A DNA stretch of 32,247 nt, from IMG/VR virus record IMGVR_UViG_3300031785_000028, positions 1 to 32,247 of that record; one strand, 5' to 3'. Positions 17,308-25,574 of this stretch are shown here, piece by piece. The DNA comes from a virus. Position 1 is the stretch's first letter. Each line of letters begins with the position of its first letter. The notes under the pieces were generated by a model. It searched no databases, was not told the origin of the DNA, and was given only the letters and a program-made list of their open reading frames with translations. A program made the translations under genes and the position numbers.

Positions 17308-19119
17308 CTATCCAAATAATATTCCAGAGCGTCGATTGTCTCTATCAACTTCTCTTTGAGTTGCTCTTCTAGTTGTAACACTTCCTGTGTCTCTATTTCG
17401 TCCTCTTTGAAGATATCTGCCACCAAAACCTCTGTTCATCATGTTCATCATTAACGAAGCATCGTTGTTTTGTAAGGTAAGAGGTGTTGTTTCTGTGCCA
17501 AAGTTTTGTAATGTGTTCACATCTAATGGTGTTTTTTTGATGTTTTGTAACGGGTCAACGTAATTTGTATCGTTTCCGCCGTCATCGTTGTTGTTATTAT
17601 TGTTGCTTCCACCACTCTTCAAGTTAGAGCCAAACCCTGAATCTGTATAATCTATATCACTGTCTTGCCCTGTCTCATCAACAGCTTGTAGGTCAGACTG
17701 AATTGATGATGTTACTCCTGACTTAGTATTTACAGTAGCCTTTGTTCCTTTTCCACCACTGCCTGTTGGCAGTTCATCATAGTTTTTGCCAGCAATATTT
17801 ATTGACCCAGGAAGACCTAACTTTTCACTGCCTTCTGTTACCAAATCTTTTATAACTTTGTTTGAAGCAACTACTCCAGTCATGGCAAGTGGGATATTGC
17901 CTGTCTCTTTGTAAATGCCCTTTGCTACTTCCCCACCTACTGGTCCACCTATGTACTTAGCTCCAAGGCTTCCCATAAGATTTGATGGACTTAAAGTAAT
18001 ATTTGGATTCGAGCCTAACTTTGCCTCTCCTCCAGATGCCCAGCTACTTAATGTCTGTTCCCCAAAGTTTACATCTAATGCACCAGTAGCAAGCCTTGCC
18101 GCATTTGACATTCCAGAAGTTGCATACATTGTAGCTAAATCAACTCCAGTTCCAAGAAGTTGATTACCTTGACTCGTAGCTGTTATTTGTCCGCTGTCAG
18201 TGATTCTGAAGTTTGTGCCGCCTAGACCTTGTGCAATGTTAATATCTGTAAATGGAACGTTTATGTCCACACCAGAGCCAGAGTTTAATCCATCTACAAT
18301 AGCTTTAGCATACTCTGCACCACTCAGTTGTCCAAACCCTCTGATATTCGCAACGTTATCTGCACCTAATACCTCTAGCACATACGCTCTCATTGAAGGG
18401 TCATCTTGCCTTTGACTCTTGCCAAGCTCTCTAGCAAAGTCTTGCAGTGCTTGTGTTTGCATTTGTTTGTTGTTTGACGCTACCCCTTGCATCAGAGACT
18501 GTTGAGTATTGTAAGGTAGGTTTGAAAAAGCTGGGTTATCTCTTAAATCATTTAGCTTAGTATTTGTGTCTCTATTATCTTTTACATATGCGTCTGCATC
18601 GTTCTGTGTTTTTTCATACTCTTCCCTGTGTTCGCCACTTCTGTAATCTTTGTTTTGAGTTCTTAAACTTTCTGCGGCAAACGCCTCTTCATGATAAGGA
18701 GAGTTGGGATTTGTGGCTTGGTTAACAAAAGAAGACCTCTTCGCACTGTTCTCATCAAACTCTTCTTTAGTAACGTTTTTGCCATCTATGCTGTAAATCT
18801 GACTGACTTCCCCAGTGGCAAAGTCTGTAACATTTCTAACAACTCCGACGGAAGGAACTTTATCTCCAGGAGACCAGCCCCCTGAAGCACCAGTAGCGTC
18901 GTCAGAGAAATATGTTCCAGCAGTGGCTTCAGCGTCATTGCTGAACATGCTTTTTTCTTGTTCTTCTCGTTCTTGTTCATCAAGAAGGTCCATTATTTCT
19001 TGGTCTAACGCCTCTCTTTCTTCGTCGGTCATCTTTGTGTTCGTGCCGCCGAATATGTTTTTACCAGTGGTATCGTTTAAGCCATCATTATTTTGGTCGT
19101 CTCCAGGAGAATTGCCCAT
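17308..19119 (-). CDS. probable virion protein, 603 aa, MGNSPG N-terminus
   Basis: A 603-residue protein opening MGNSPGDDQNNDGLND, followed by an acidic helix (EEREALDQEIMDLLDEQ, about 34-50) and a charged helical middle. A more hydrophobic, Gly/Ala-rich part spans about 300-430 (e.g. LMGSLGAKYIGGPVGGEVAKG), possibly glycine-zipper-like and membrane-active. Asn/Asp/Gly-rich linkers include NNNNNNDDGGND at about 510. The C-terminus is Arg-rich (RGFGGRYLQRGRNRDTG, then RRATQREVDRDNRRSG). Its ATG overlaps the stop of the GNAT gene (TAATG), and the following gene begins 9 bases after its stop with the same MGNSPG. The hydrophobic Gly-rich part in an ejection-protein cluster suggests a protein that enters or crosses the host envelope. 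This is inference. Confidence 0.65.
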   Translation of the reverse strand: MGNSPGDDQNNDGLNDTTGKNIFGGTNTKMTDEEREALDQEIMDLLDEQEREEQEKSMFSNDAEATAGTYFSDDATGASGGWSPGDKVPSVGVVRNVTDFATGEVSQIYSIDGKNVTKEEFDENSAKRSSFVNQATNPNSPYHEEAFAAESLRTQNKDYRSGEHREEYEKTQNDADAYVKDNRDTNTKLNDLRDNPAFSNLPYNTQQSLMQGVASNNKQMQTQALQDFARELGKSQRQDDPSMRAYVLEVLGADNVANIRGFGQLSGAEYAKAIVDGLNSGSGVDINVPFTDINIAQGLGGTNFRITDSGQITATSQGNQLLGTGVDLATMYATSGMSNAARLATGALDVNFGEQTLSSWASGGEAKLGSNPNITLSPSNLMGSLGAKYIGGPVGGEVAKGIYKETGNIPLAMTGVVASNKVIKDLVTEGSEKLGLPGSINIAGKNYDELPTGSGGKGTKATVNTKSGVTSSIQSDLQAVDETGQDSDIDYTDSGFGSNLKSGGSNNNNNNDDGGNDTNYVDPLQNIKKTPLDVNTLQNFGTETTPLTLQNNDASLMMNMMNRGFGGRYLQRGRNRDTGSVTTRRATQREVDRDNRRSGILFG

Positions 19120-19586
19120 TACAACTCCTTTCTATAAGAAGCACCAGCTACGTCGTAGCCATATCTCTTCATAAACTTTGCCCACTTCTCTGCATACTGA
19201 ACATGAGACGTAGGATTATAGTGCATGAGCGAGCACCCATTTGCTTTTGCCCATTTTTCCCATTCTTTAAAAAAGCCCATCATAGTCCACACAGTTCCAG
19301 ACCCTTTTTGCACCCACAAGACATCTTCGTCGCTGACCCTTTCATCTGTAAAAAACATTTCAGACCAGTGAGCAACGAAGAGACCATAGATTCCTTTTTC
19401 ATTTTCCGACACAAGGAATAGTTTATATGGGTTTGCGATTGTTCTTTTTGCATACTCTGCAACCTTTTCTGGGACATACGCTCTGCTCCCCCAGTAAGAG
19501 GTGGCATGGAACGACTTACCCAAATCAACACAACTCCCCACATCTTCTAACCTCGCTCTCCTTATTATAAAATTACTTGTCATCAT
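19119..19586 (-). CDS. GNAT-fold protein, T7 gp13-like
   Basis: A 155-residue protein. FIIRRARLEDVGSCVDLGKS at the N-terminus is a typical GNAT beta1-alpha1 opening. The centre has the strand/turn pattern KLFLVSENEKGIYGLFVAHW, then a helix FFKEWEKWAKANGCSLMHYN, and the C-terminal W-KFMKRYGYDVAGASYRKEL resembles the last GNAT strands. The GNAT acetyl-CoA loop (Q/RxxGxG/A) is poorly matched (QKGSGTVW at about 93-100), so catalysis is uncertain. T7 gp13 belongs to such a GNAT-like family and is needed for virion assembly, and this gene precedes the other internal-virion candidates just as gp13 does. Two Met codons stand in tandem at the start. The first overlaps the upstream gene by 14 bases. 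Fold call fairly good; enzyme activity open. Confidence 0.75.
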   Translation of the reverse strand: MMTSNFIIRRARLEDVGSCVDLGKSFHATSYWGSRAYVPEKVAEYAKRTIANPYKLFLVSENEKGIYGLFVAHWSEMFFTDERVSDEDVLWVQKGSGTVWTMMGFFKEWEKWAKANGCSLMHYNPTSHVQYAEKWAKFMKRYGYDVAGASYRKEL

Positions 19587-20517
19587 CTATATACAGAACT
19601 TTGCTTCCAAATCCTGGAGACAAGCCCTGTCTTCTTCCTTCAGTGTTTATGTTTCTACTAAAGGAGCTTGTTGGTTTTGCATCTCCGTAGCTTATGCCTC
19701 CAGTCTTTCTGTCCTTTACCTTTCTTTTATAATTAACTCCATCTGGTATTTCAGGCATTGTTGTAAAGGCTGGTGCTGGAGGTGTCTTTGATGGTAGACC
19801 CAGCGAAACATTTGCTTGTTCGTTTTGGTCGAACCCAGCGACTGGTTGTGTGGCTAGTATACTTGCATAATCAGTTGGTGGTGGATTGTTAGCTTGCAAA
19901 GGCTTTTCATCTGGCAATGGCGGTTGATACCCTTCGTAAGCACCATAAGCTCCAGCTAATCCAGCAAAAACTCTATCTGCTGTTGTTATTGGATTTTTAT
20001 CTGTGCCAGAAGGCAGACCGCCATAAGCTAATGCTCCACCAATAGCGGTTTGTAAAGCTTGGTCGTTGTCGGCTCCAATTAGTTTTGCCGCTCCGCCAGA
20101 AGCTATTCCAGCCAATGTTGCCTGTACAACTCTGTTGTCTAGTGGGTCTTGAAGAAACTCGTCGTAATTCTTTTTTAAACTATCGACAGAGCTTTGATAA
20201 ATTTCTTGTCCAAGCTGTTTCGTGCTGTCGATTAAGTTGTCTATGTCTACATGATACCAGACATGACTAAACTCTTGAGCACCTGTCTCTGGATTATATA
20301 CACCTTCGTCGCTTCCGACTTTAAACTGCTCTGGGTTCAAGCCTTCGTCTCTTGTAGCTTGCATGATTGCCATAGCCATTGCTGGATACTTCTCCATGAC
20401 TGGCTTTGGAACGACATACTCGCCTTCCATTGTATAAGAAACGTTTGTATCACCACCCCTCATTTTGCTTTGGTGGTACTGTAAAGTTTCTTTTGAGGGT
20501 ATTTGGTCAAAATTCAT
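19573..20517 (-). CDS. probable internal virion/tail-associated protein, 314 aa
   Basis: A 314-residue protein with AAGGAGG 6 bases before the ATG; the SD itself overlaps the upstream stop codon. N-terminal segment: SKMRGGDTNVSYTMEGEYVV, then PKPVMEKYP. The middle has a helix at about 112-130 and a Gly/Ala-rich hydrophobic stretch at about 139-200 (ATLAGIASGGAAKLIG; TAIGGALAYGG; VFAGLAGAYGAYEGY), compatible with membrane insertion as in ejected proteins. It is followed by a Pro-rich linker (PPLPDEKPLQANNPPPTDY) and a basic C-terminus ending YIDDDK. The GEYVVPKPV motif recurs, in my recollection, in marine phage virion proteins. No catalytic motif. It overlaps the GNAT gene by 14 bases. Confidence 0.65.
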   Translation of the reverse strand: MNFDQIPSKETLQYHQSKMRGGDTNVSYTMEGEYVVPKPVMEKYPAMAMAIMQATRDEGLNPEQFKVGSDEGVYNPETGAQEFSHVWYHVDIDNLIDSTKQLGQEIYQSSVDSLKKNYDEFLQDPLDNRVVQATLAGIASGGAAKLIGADNDQALQTAIGGALAYGGLPSGTDKNPITTADRVFAGLAGAYGAYEGYQPPLPDEKPLQANNPPPTDYASILATQPVAGFDQNEQANVSLGLPSKTPPAPAFTTMPEIPDGVNYKRKVKDRKTGGISYGDAKPTSSFSRNINTEGRRQGLSPGFGSKVLYIDDDK

Positions 20518-20527
20518 AGTTCCCTCC

Positions 20528-22363
20528 TTATACGTTAACAGTCGCCGCCGCTATTCCTACCTCAAGTGATGTTGCCGACGAAGCGTTTGTAACTACAAGC
20601 TCTAGTCGTCTGCCAACTGATGTTGAATCTATCTCAATGATAGTCGTCAAAGATTGTTGTGAAGCTGTGGTTGATACACTGTATGTCGAACCAACAGCAA
20701 CTCCATCTACAGATAGCTGTATTGTGCATGTCCCACCAGATAGCTTGAAAGCTAATCCGTCTATTCGTATTGTTTGCTTGAATAGCCTTGTCACAAAATA
20801 CGTTTTGTTTGTAACTGTTGCAGAGCTTTGTTCCCAAACACTAAAGAAAGGTATAGTGTTTGTTGAGAATGTCTCTGGCAACTGACTGACTGGTAGTTTA
20901 CCAGAGGTGTCCAATGTAGCTACACCATTAGCCGCACCCATGTAAGTCTTTGGCACGAGTGATGAAAAGTCAATATCGCCATACTCCAACGACGTACCAG
21001 TGCCATTTACTCGTACATACTGCCCAGCATTTGTCTGCAAGAAAGTAGGGAGGGAGCTTTCAGGAGACGTATTTAAAAACTGTGTTCCGTCGTAGAACTT
21101 CAGAACTGCTGGTACTTGTGATGTGTCAAGCCACAAGTCTCCTGTTACTGGAGCCGTTGGAGCGGTCAGCGAGTTGACGATGTTTGCCTTGCCAGCCAAC
21201 GACGTAGCAAGGTTTGAGACCTTAATCTGCGGAATCTGGTTATCTGTAACCGATAGCTTTGCGTATTTTATGAATCCGTTTTCGTCAGTATACTCATCTT
21301 CGAACATCAAACCAGCAACAGTTTTTACTGATGTATTCTCAACAGTTATAATTGTTACCTTGTCACCAGTGTTTAGCTGGTTGTTTGTGTCTAAGAATGT
21401 AATTGTTGAAGCGGCAGAGGACGCTAAGTAGTCAGCATTACCACCTGGCTCTTGCAAAACACCATTTCTAAATACTAAAAGCTTTTCGTCTGTTGTGTGC
21501 ACAAAAGATACAAGAGTTGTTGCACCTGATATCTCGTTGTCTACTCTTCGGAAGTTTGTAACAGCCTGAGAACGAATAGAGTAAATGGTAATCTTATCTG
21601 CATTGGCTAGTGCTGGATTTACGTTACCGATTGTTACAGTATTGTTCGTCGTACTGTATGTGTATTGTGCCGCAGTTCCGCCAGTTGTTGCTTCGTGTAG
21701 AAGTATGCCGTTTCTGTACACCACAATATCTTCTGTGCTTGCGTCAAATGTGTAAGGCACAACTGTGTTTGGAGTTCCGATTGTTGCTGTAGCTGTTGCA
21801 CTGCTTCCGTTACCACCAGTGAGGGTGATGGTCGGAGCGGCAGAATAGCCAGAACCAGCGGTTGTAATAGTGATTGCTGTGACTGCTCCTCCAGATATCG
21901 TCGCTGTTGCGGCGGCTTGTACGCCGTTCGTCGTGTCATTTGGAGGACCGATTGTTACTGATGGTGCGGCTGTGTATCCACTGCCTCCAGCACCTACTGT
22001 AATTGCAGTAAGGCTTGAGCCAATCTCAAAGTCTTGTCTGTTGAAAAAGAATGGACCTTCTACGTTACCAACAGAAGCACCAGCACTTCCTCTTAGGTCA
22101 GCAATGTTTGCTATGGTTATCCAGCCACTTTCGTCGTCAGCGTATTGCCCTACCCTGTACTGAATACCAGTGTTCACGTCCTGTCTCATCTGAATGGGAC
22201 CACGGAACACCCCCTCTTCGTTAAATAAGATACCAAACAACTCACCGATTGTTTTGTTTCCAAGCTCGGCAGAGTTGATATACCGAATGAGATTCTCAAA
22301 GTCGGTATGTATGTTCCCACTATTCACATAGTTTTGTGGGTGTTGTTGTCTTAATCTAGCCAT
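20528..22363 (-). CDS. tail fibre / appendage protein with GSGY repeats
   Basis: A 611-residue beta-rich protein. The N-terminus (NYVNSGNIHTDFENLIRYIN) resembles particle-binding heads of marine phage tail fibres. Residues about 115-190 contain two copies of a Gly/Ser repeat, GAGGSGYTAAPSVTIG and TAGSGYSAAPTITLTGG, followed by domains with repeated FRNGVL/YRNGIL motifs (about 220-340). A further segment, APTAPVTGDLWLDTSQVPAVLKFYDGTQFLN, is typical of collar or fibre modules, and a C-terminal jelly-roll-like domain occupies about 490-611. No chaperone or enzyme motif seen. It starts in a TAATG overlap with the stabilisation gene. Host binding is the likely job. Which receptor is unknown. Confidence 0.78.
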   Translation of the reverse strand: MARLRQQHPQNYVNSGNIHTDFENLIRYINSAELGNKTIGELFGILFNEEGVFRGPIQMRQDVNTGIQYRVGQYADDESGWITIANIADLRGSAGASVGNVEGPFFFNRQDFEIGSSLTAITVGAGGSGYTAAPSVTIGPPNDTTNGVQAAATATISGGAVTAITITTAGSGYSAAPTITLTGGNGSSATATATIGTPNTVVPYTFDASTEDIVVYRNGILLHEATTGGTAAQYTYSTTNNTVTIGNVNPALANADKITIYSIRSQAVTNFRRVDNEISGATTLVSFVHTTDEKLLVFRNGVLQEPGGNADYLASSAASTITFLDTNNQLNTGDKVTIITVENTSVKTVAGLMFEDEYTDENGFIKYAKLSVTDNQIPQIKVSNLATSLAGKANIVNSLTAPTAPVTGDLWLDTSQVPAVLKFYDGTQFLNTSPESSLPTFLQTNAGQYVRVNGTGTSLEYGDIDFSSLVPKTYMGAANGVATLDTSGKLPVSQLPETFSTNTIPFFSVWEQSSATVTNKTYFVTRLFKQTIRIDGLAFKLSGGTCTIQLSVDGVAVGSTYSVSTTASQQSLTTIIEIDSTSVGRRLELVVTNASSATSLEVGIAAATVNV

Positions 22364-24285
22364 TATCCTGTCCTCACTGCTACTGCGAACCCTATAATCT
22401 TCAAGAGTCCTTTACCGCTAGTCGTGAAGCGGAACTGTACTCCACGATAACGATGTTCAAATTTTCTTTCATACTGTCTACTTAACGGCACATCAGGGAA
22501 TTTGTCGTCCGCTCCGTCATCTTCTATCAAAAATTGCATAGAAGACAGATACCTACCACGCTCATCAAACGCTTCAACTTGAAGCTCACCTTTACCAGTT
22601 GCTTGCAAGATAAAGCTGTAACTTTCCTTGATGTCGTTGATAGCACCTTGCCATAGTATGGGTGTAGTCACGACCATTTCTGGACTGTACTGCACTATAT
22701 CTTCGATTTTGTTATGCTCCCAGATGCCTCCTGGCGTTCCTAAGAGTGTTACTCCCCCTAGTGTTTTTGCACATCTGGTATTTAGAAAGTCTCCAGATGA
22801 CCATTTACTTTCTCCACCTACCTGTGGGTTCAGTGTTAGGGTTAGCCTTTTGGATATCTGGTCTGATTGAGGAAAGAATATATGATACTGACCTTCGTCT
22901 TGGTCAAAGAATGCGTTGATTTCCTCTGTGTCAGGCACAGATTTTAGATAATCTCTGTATATCAAGTCGATTTTATTAGACATTGGAATGGTAAATATAG
23001 TCACACCATTAGTTTCTGAGCGTCTTAGCGAATGTACGCCGTCTCTTGAACAGAACAAAAGGTCTGAACCAGCTTGTGCAATGGTGTTGTGGCTTATCAG
23101 TCCGACCTTAATATTAGCTTTATCGTCGATTTGCCATAGTGTGTAGTTAGGGTGTAGCTGATACACAAGCACTTGGTCGAATGTAAACACGGCTAGTCGT
23201 GAGTTTTCAAACACTCCAAGCCCTCTTATCTCATCAGCAGTACCAATTACGTTTGCCACATCAATGTCTGAAGCCTGTGTTACTTGCACAGCACTCACAT
23301 CTTCGTCTAGTGTGAATACGTCTTCGGTATCTACACGACTAAAATCAATGATTGTTCGTCGTCCAGGCTGTCCCGCAGTCGCTAATCGTCGTTGAACAGA
23401 CACGACGTAGGCTGGTCTGGGGTCAGACTTAGCTTCTATTACCTCAAACTTAAATCCATCATATGAATACATTGGAAAGTCTCGTGATGCGAATATAACT
23501 TTATTGTTATAAACTGTAGTCGTCACGATAGCTGATGCTGGGTAAACTTCTTCTGTTGCATGTGCACCTGACTGTGGCGACACATCGACTCTACGACCAT
23601 ATATGTAGTAATCTTGCTGAGTTCCGTCCGCCTTTTGCTGTGCGGCAACCCAATCATAGAAGGCTGTAAAATCTGCGGCGGCAGAACCTTGGGACTTTAC
23701 TGTGATTTTATTAAATATCAGGTCAACAGCGACCTTCAGTGTTCCGCTTTGAGTTAAGTTTACAGGGGTGTGCGTTTTGTCAAATGCAACTTCAATGCTG
23801 TAAACTGGTGTACCAGTTGTTGCAAGACCATAAGCAAATGATGTCATGTCTGGATAATTGGCTACTGTTTCGTAAACTATAGTGTAATAAACGAGTGTGC
23901 CAGTGGGTCTGTAAGTGCCGCTTGTGTCGTCTTCTAACCCAGTGTTGCCACTGTTAAACTTTAATGGAACAACTCTTTGCGGATTAGCTAAAGCACGTTC
24001 TGACTTTAAGGTTGTTCCGCCTCCATCTTTCTGTGCCCACACGGCTAGGTCACGCCCAAAGAATGCGACGTGTTTTATTAGTGCGTCACCTGTTGTTCGT
24101 TGCGTTGCACCTGGGTCTCTAACAATAGACCCACGGAAATCTGCATAGCCATTTACGATTGATATAAGATGTTGCTTTTGCCCTGTGTCCAAAGCACCCT
24201 TATCTCTTGATGCGTCAATACCTTGAAAGTCCTCGTAAGGGTATATCTTGGTCTTTACGCCTGATGGTGCGTATGTAGTTGACAT
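22363..24285 (-). CDS. packaged-DNA stabilisation / tail hub beta-propeller (P22 gp10-like)
   Basis: A 640-residue protein. It opens with an extended arm and GVKTKIYPYEDFQGIDAS, and DFRGSIVRDPGATQRT follows (about 54-70). The core is built from repeated beta-strand motifs of a propeller: NKVIFASRDFPMYSYDGFKF (about 248-267), RLATAGQPGRRTIIDFS, LGVFENSRLAVFTFDQVLVY, GSDLLFCSRDGVHSLRR, GGVTLLGTPGGIWEHN. This pattern and the neighbourhood (capsid - adaptor - this gene) match the phage stabilisation protein family of P22 gp10, which closes the portal after packaging and carries tail appendages. The length (640) is larger than P22 gp10 (472), so extra domains are present at the C-terminus, likely a beta-sandwich (about 540-640). 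TAATG overlaps on both sides. Confidence 0.75.
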   Translation of the reverse strand: MSTTYAPSGVKTKIYPYEDFQGIDASRDKGALDTGQKQHLISIVNGYADFRGSIVRDPGATQRTTGDALIKHVAFFGRDLAVWAQKDGGGTTLKSERALANPQRVVPLKFNSGNTGLEDDTSGTYRPTGTLVYYTIVYETVANYPDMTSFAYGLATTGTPVYSIEVAFDKTHTPVNLTQSGTLKVAVDLIFNKITVKSQGSAAADFTAFYDWVAAQQKADGTQQDYYIYGRRVDVSPQSGAHATEEVYPASAIVTTTVYNNKVIFASRDFPMYSYDGFKFEVIEAKSDPRPAYVVSVQRRLATAGQPGRRTIIDFSRVDTEDVFTLDEDVSAVQVTQASDIDVANVIGTADEIRGLGVFENSRLAVFTFDQVLVYQLHPNYTLWQIDDKANIKVGLISHNTIAQAGSDLLFCSRDGVHSLRRSETNGVTIFTIPMSNKIDLIYRDYLKSVPDTEEINAFFDQDEGQYHIFFPQSDQISKRLTLTLNPQVGGESKWSSGDFLNTRCAKTLGGVTLLGTPGGIWEHNKIEDIVQYSPEMVVTTPILWQGAINDIKESYSFILQATGKGELQVEAFDERGRYLSSMQFLIEDDGADDKFPDVPLSRQYERKFEHRYRGVQFRFTTSGKGLLKIIGFAVAVRTG

Positions 24286-25112
24286 TAGTAGCTAGTCCTT
24301 TTCCCATCTCTCCTTGCATCATAAGGTTGTGAGCCAGTTGGTGTAACAGATTTGTCCCAAGGTGACATTTCTATTGGACCAGAACCATACTTCCTCTGAT
24401 ACAAGATTCTGTTCATCATTTTAAAATACATTGGTCCGTATGCCTCAATCTTGTTTGATTGTTGCTGTACAGAGTAGTGATACAACAAACCTGACACCAT
24501 TATAGAATCAGGTATAGCTCTTTGTTGTTGGGGGTGCGTATAGTAATCAATCTCTGGATTGTCCCAATACGCATGACCTCGTAAGTCTTCTATCACTAAG
24601 TTTGCAAATTCTACAAACATTAGCATGACTTCACCATCTACAGTTCCTGGGTGCATGTCTCCGTAACGACGAAGAGCTTGAAATATCAAAGCCTCTAAAT
24701 CACTGTATGGTTCGGATATATGAGGATTGTTTACAGAATATCTGTTACGAGCTTCTTCTTTGTCCCAGTCTTTCTGCCAAGTTTCTCTTATTTCTCTTTC
24801 TGTATTTGCGTCAATAACGTCACGCAAATCACGAACACCTGGCATATCTGCCCTACCCGTACCTTCGTCGTAGTGAGTTGGGTCTGTGTTTACAGGTCTT
24901 GCACCAGTTATATCTGAGTAACTTCTGTTTGCACCAGCGGCGTTAGTTCCTGTAGTTCCGCCTCCAGTGTTACTGGCACTAGCATTTGCGTTTGTGTTCG
25001 ATACTGGATTGTTTCCGCTACCGCCACTGCTTGAGCTTGAACTTGAGCTAGAGCTACCGCTCCCACTACTGCCACTGCTTCCGCTACTACTGCTACCGCT
25101 ATGATAACTCAT
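24285..25112 (-). CDS. head-tail adaptor candidate with Ser/Gly linker (P22 gp4-like position)
   Basis: A 275-residue protein. The first 60 or so residues are almost only Ser, Gly, Asn, Thr and Ala (MSYHSGSSSSGSSG and on), a flexible arm. From about residue 135 a folded helical domain follows: DLEALIFQALRRYGDMHPG, MLMFVEFANLVIEDLRGHAY, then MVSGLLYHYSVQQQSNKIEA and a C-terminal MMNRILYQRKYGSG. Helical proteins of this kind between coat and gp10-like genes are adaptors that bind the portal (P22 gp4). The assignment is from position and helical content, as no diagnostic motif is visible. An SD (GAGGAGT) lies upstream and overlaps the previous gene's end. Low-complexity N-terminal arms are unusual for gp4 homologues. 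Confidence 0.6.
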   Translation of the reverse strand: MSYHSGSSSSGSSGSSGSGSSSSSSSSSSGGSGNNPVSNTNANASASNTGGGTTGTNAAGANRSYSDITGARPVNTDPTHYDEGTGRADMPGVRDLRDVIDANTEREIRETWQKDWDKEEARNRYSVNNPHISEPYSDLEALIFQALRRYGDMHPGTVDGEVMLMFVEFANLVIEDLRGHAYWDNPEIDYYTHPQQQRAIPDSIMVSGLLYHYSVQQQSNKIEAYGPMYFKMMNRILYQRKYGSGPIEMSPWDKSVTPTGSQPYDARRDGKRTSY

Positions 25113-25115
25113 GTA

Positions 25116-25496
25116 TTACTCCTCTTTGAGATATATCTCTTTCACAAAAAACTCGTGCATTTCAAAAGCCTCGACGTGTTCTGGCTTGATTGAGAACATA
25201 TTATACTCTCTATCTGCGTCCCAATAAGTTCTGTATAGCTCTCCTCTAAGATGAGTTTCTCTGTTGATTACTTGAGGTTCTGCTGAGACATAGATTGTGT
25301 TTGCTTCTCTAGCTGGATTTTTAGGTGCTGAGTTCTTTACAGCCTTTTGTGACTTTGATTCTTTAGCGTTTGATGAAGCTTTCTTTTTAGCTTCTTTGCT
25401 TGGTGCTATGCCACCTTCCCAAGCTTCGTTTACGTTAGGTGTTGATGGGTCATCTCCCATGAGTTGACCTTTTTCGTTCCTTGCTCTTTCTGCCAT
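25116..25496 (-). CDS. small basic virion-associated protein, 126 aa
   Basis: I chose ATG at 25496 (MAERARNEKGQLMGDD) because GGAGGT lies 5 bases upstream. A TTG four codons earlier would also be open, but has no such site. The N-terminal half is disordered and Lys/Ser-rich (SKEAKKKASSNAKESKSQKA at about 35-54), and the C-terminal half (YVSAEPQVINRETHLRGELY and on) looks folded, with alternating strands. It lies between the capsid gene and the adaptor gene, downstream of a strong terminator, so its own promoter or read-through is needed. A head decoration or completion role is possible; no family recognised. Confidence 0.65.
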   Translation of the reverse strand: MAERARNEKGQLMGDDPSTPNVNEAWEGGIAPSKEAKKKASSNAKESKSQKAVKNSAPKNPAREANTIYVSAEPQVINRETHLRGELYRTYWDADREYNMFSIKPEHVEAFEMHEFFVKEIYLKEE

Positions 25497-25512
25497 TGTT
25501 ACCTCCAATAAA

Positions 25513-25541
25513 AATAAGGACGGGTTGTGCCCGTCCTTATT
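25513..25541 (-). terminator. intrinsic terminator downstream of the major capsid gene
   Basis: A perfect 12-bp stem, AATAAGGACGGG paired with CCCGTCCTTATT, with a 5-base loop. On the minus strand it is followed by TTTATT, i.e. the T-rich stretch expected after a rho-independent hairpin. It lies 29 bases after the capsid stop codon and just before the SD of the next gene. It could limit read-through and so set the high capsid-to-adaptor ratio. Confidence 0.85.
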
Positions 25542-25560
25542 GTAACATCAAGGGGAGTTT

Positions 25561-25574
25561 TTAATCGTCCTTAT
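25561..25574 (-). promoter_or_regulatory. GGACG element at the capsid stop codon
   Basis: On the minus strand ATAAGGACGATTAA spans the capsid stop codon TAA. It matches the ATAGGGACGACTWA element at two other gene ends with three or so differences. It is followed 20 bases later by the terminator hairpin, whose stem carries the related AATAAGGACGG. Function is inferred from recurrence only. Confidence 0.35.
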
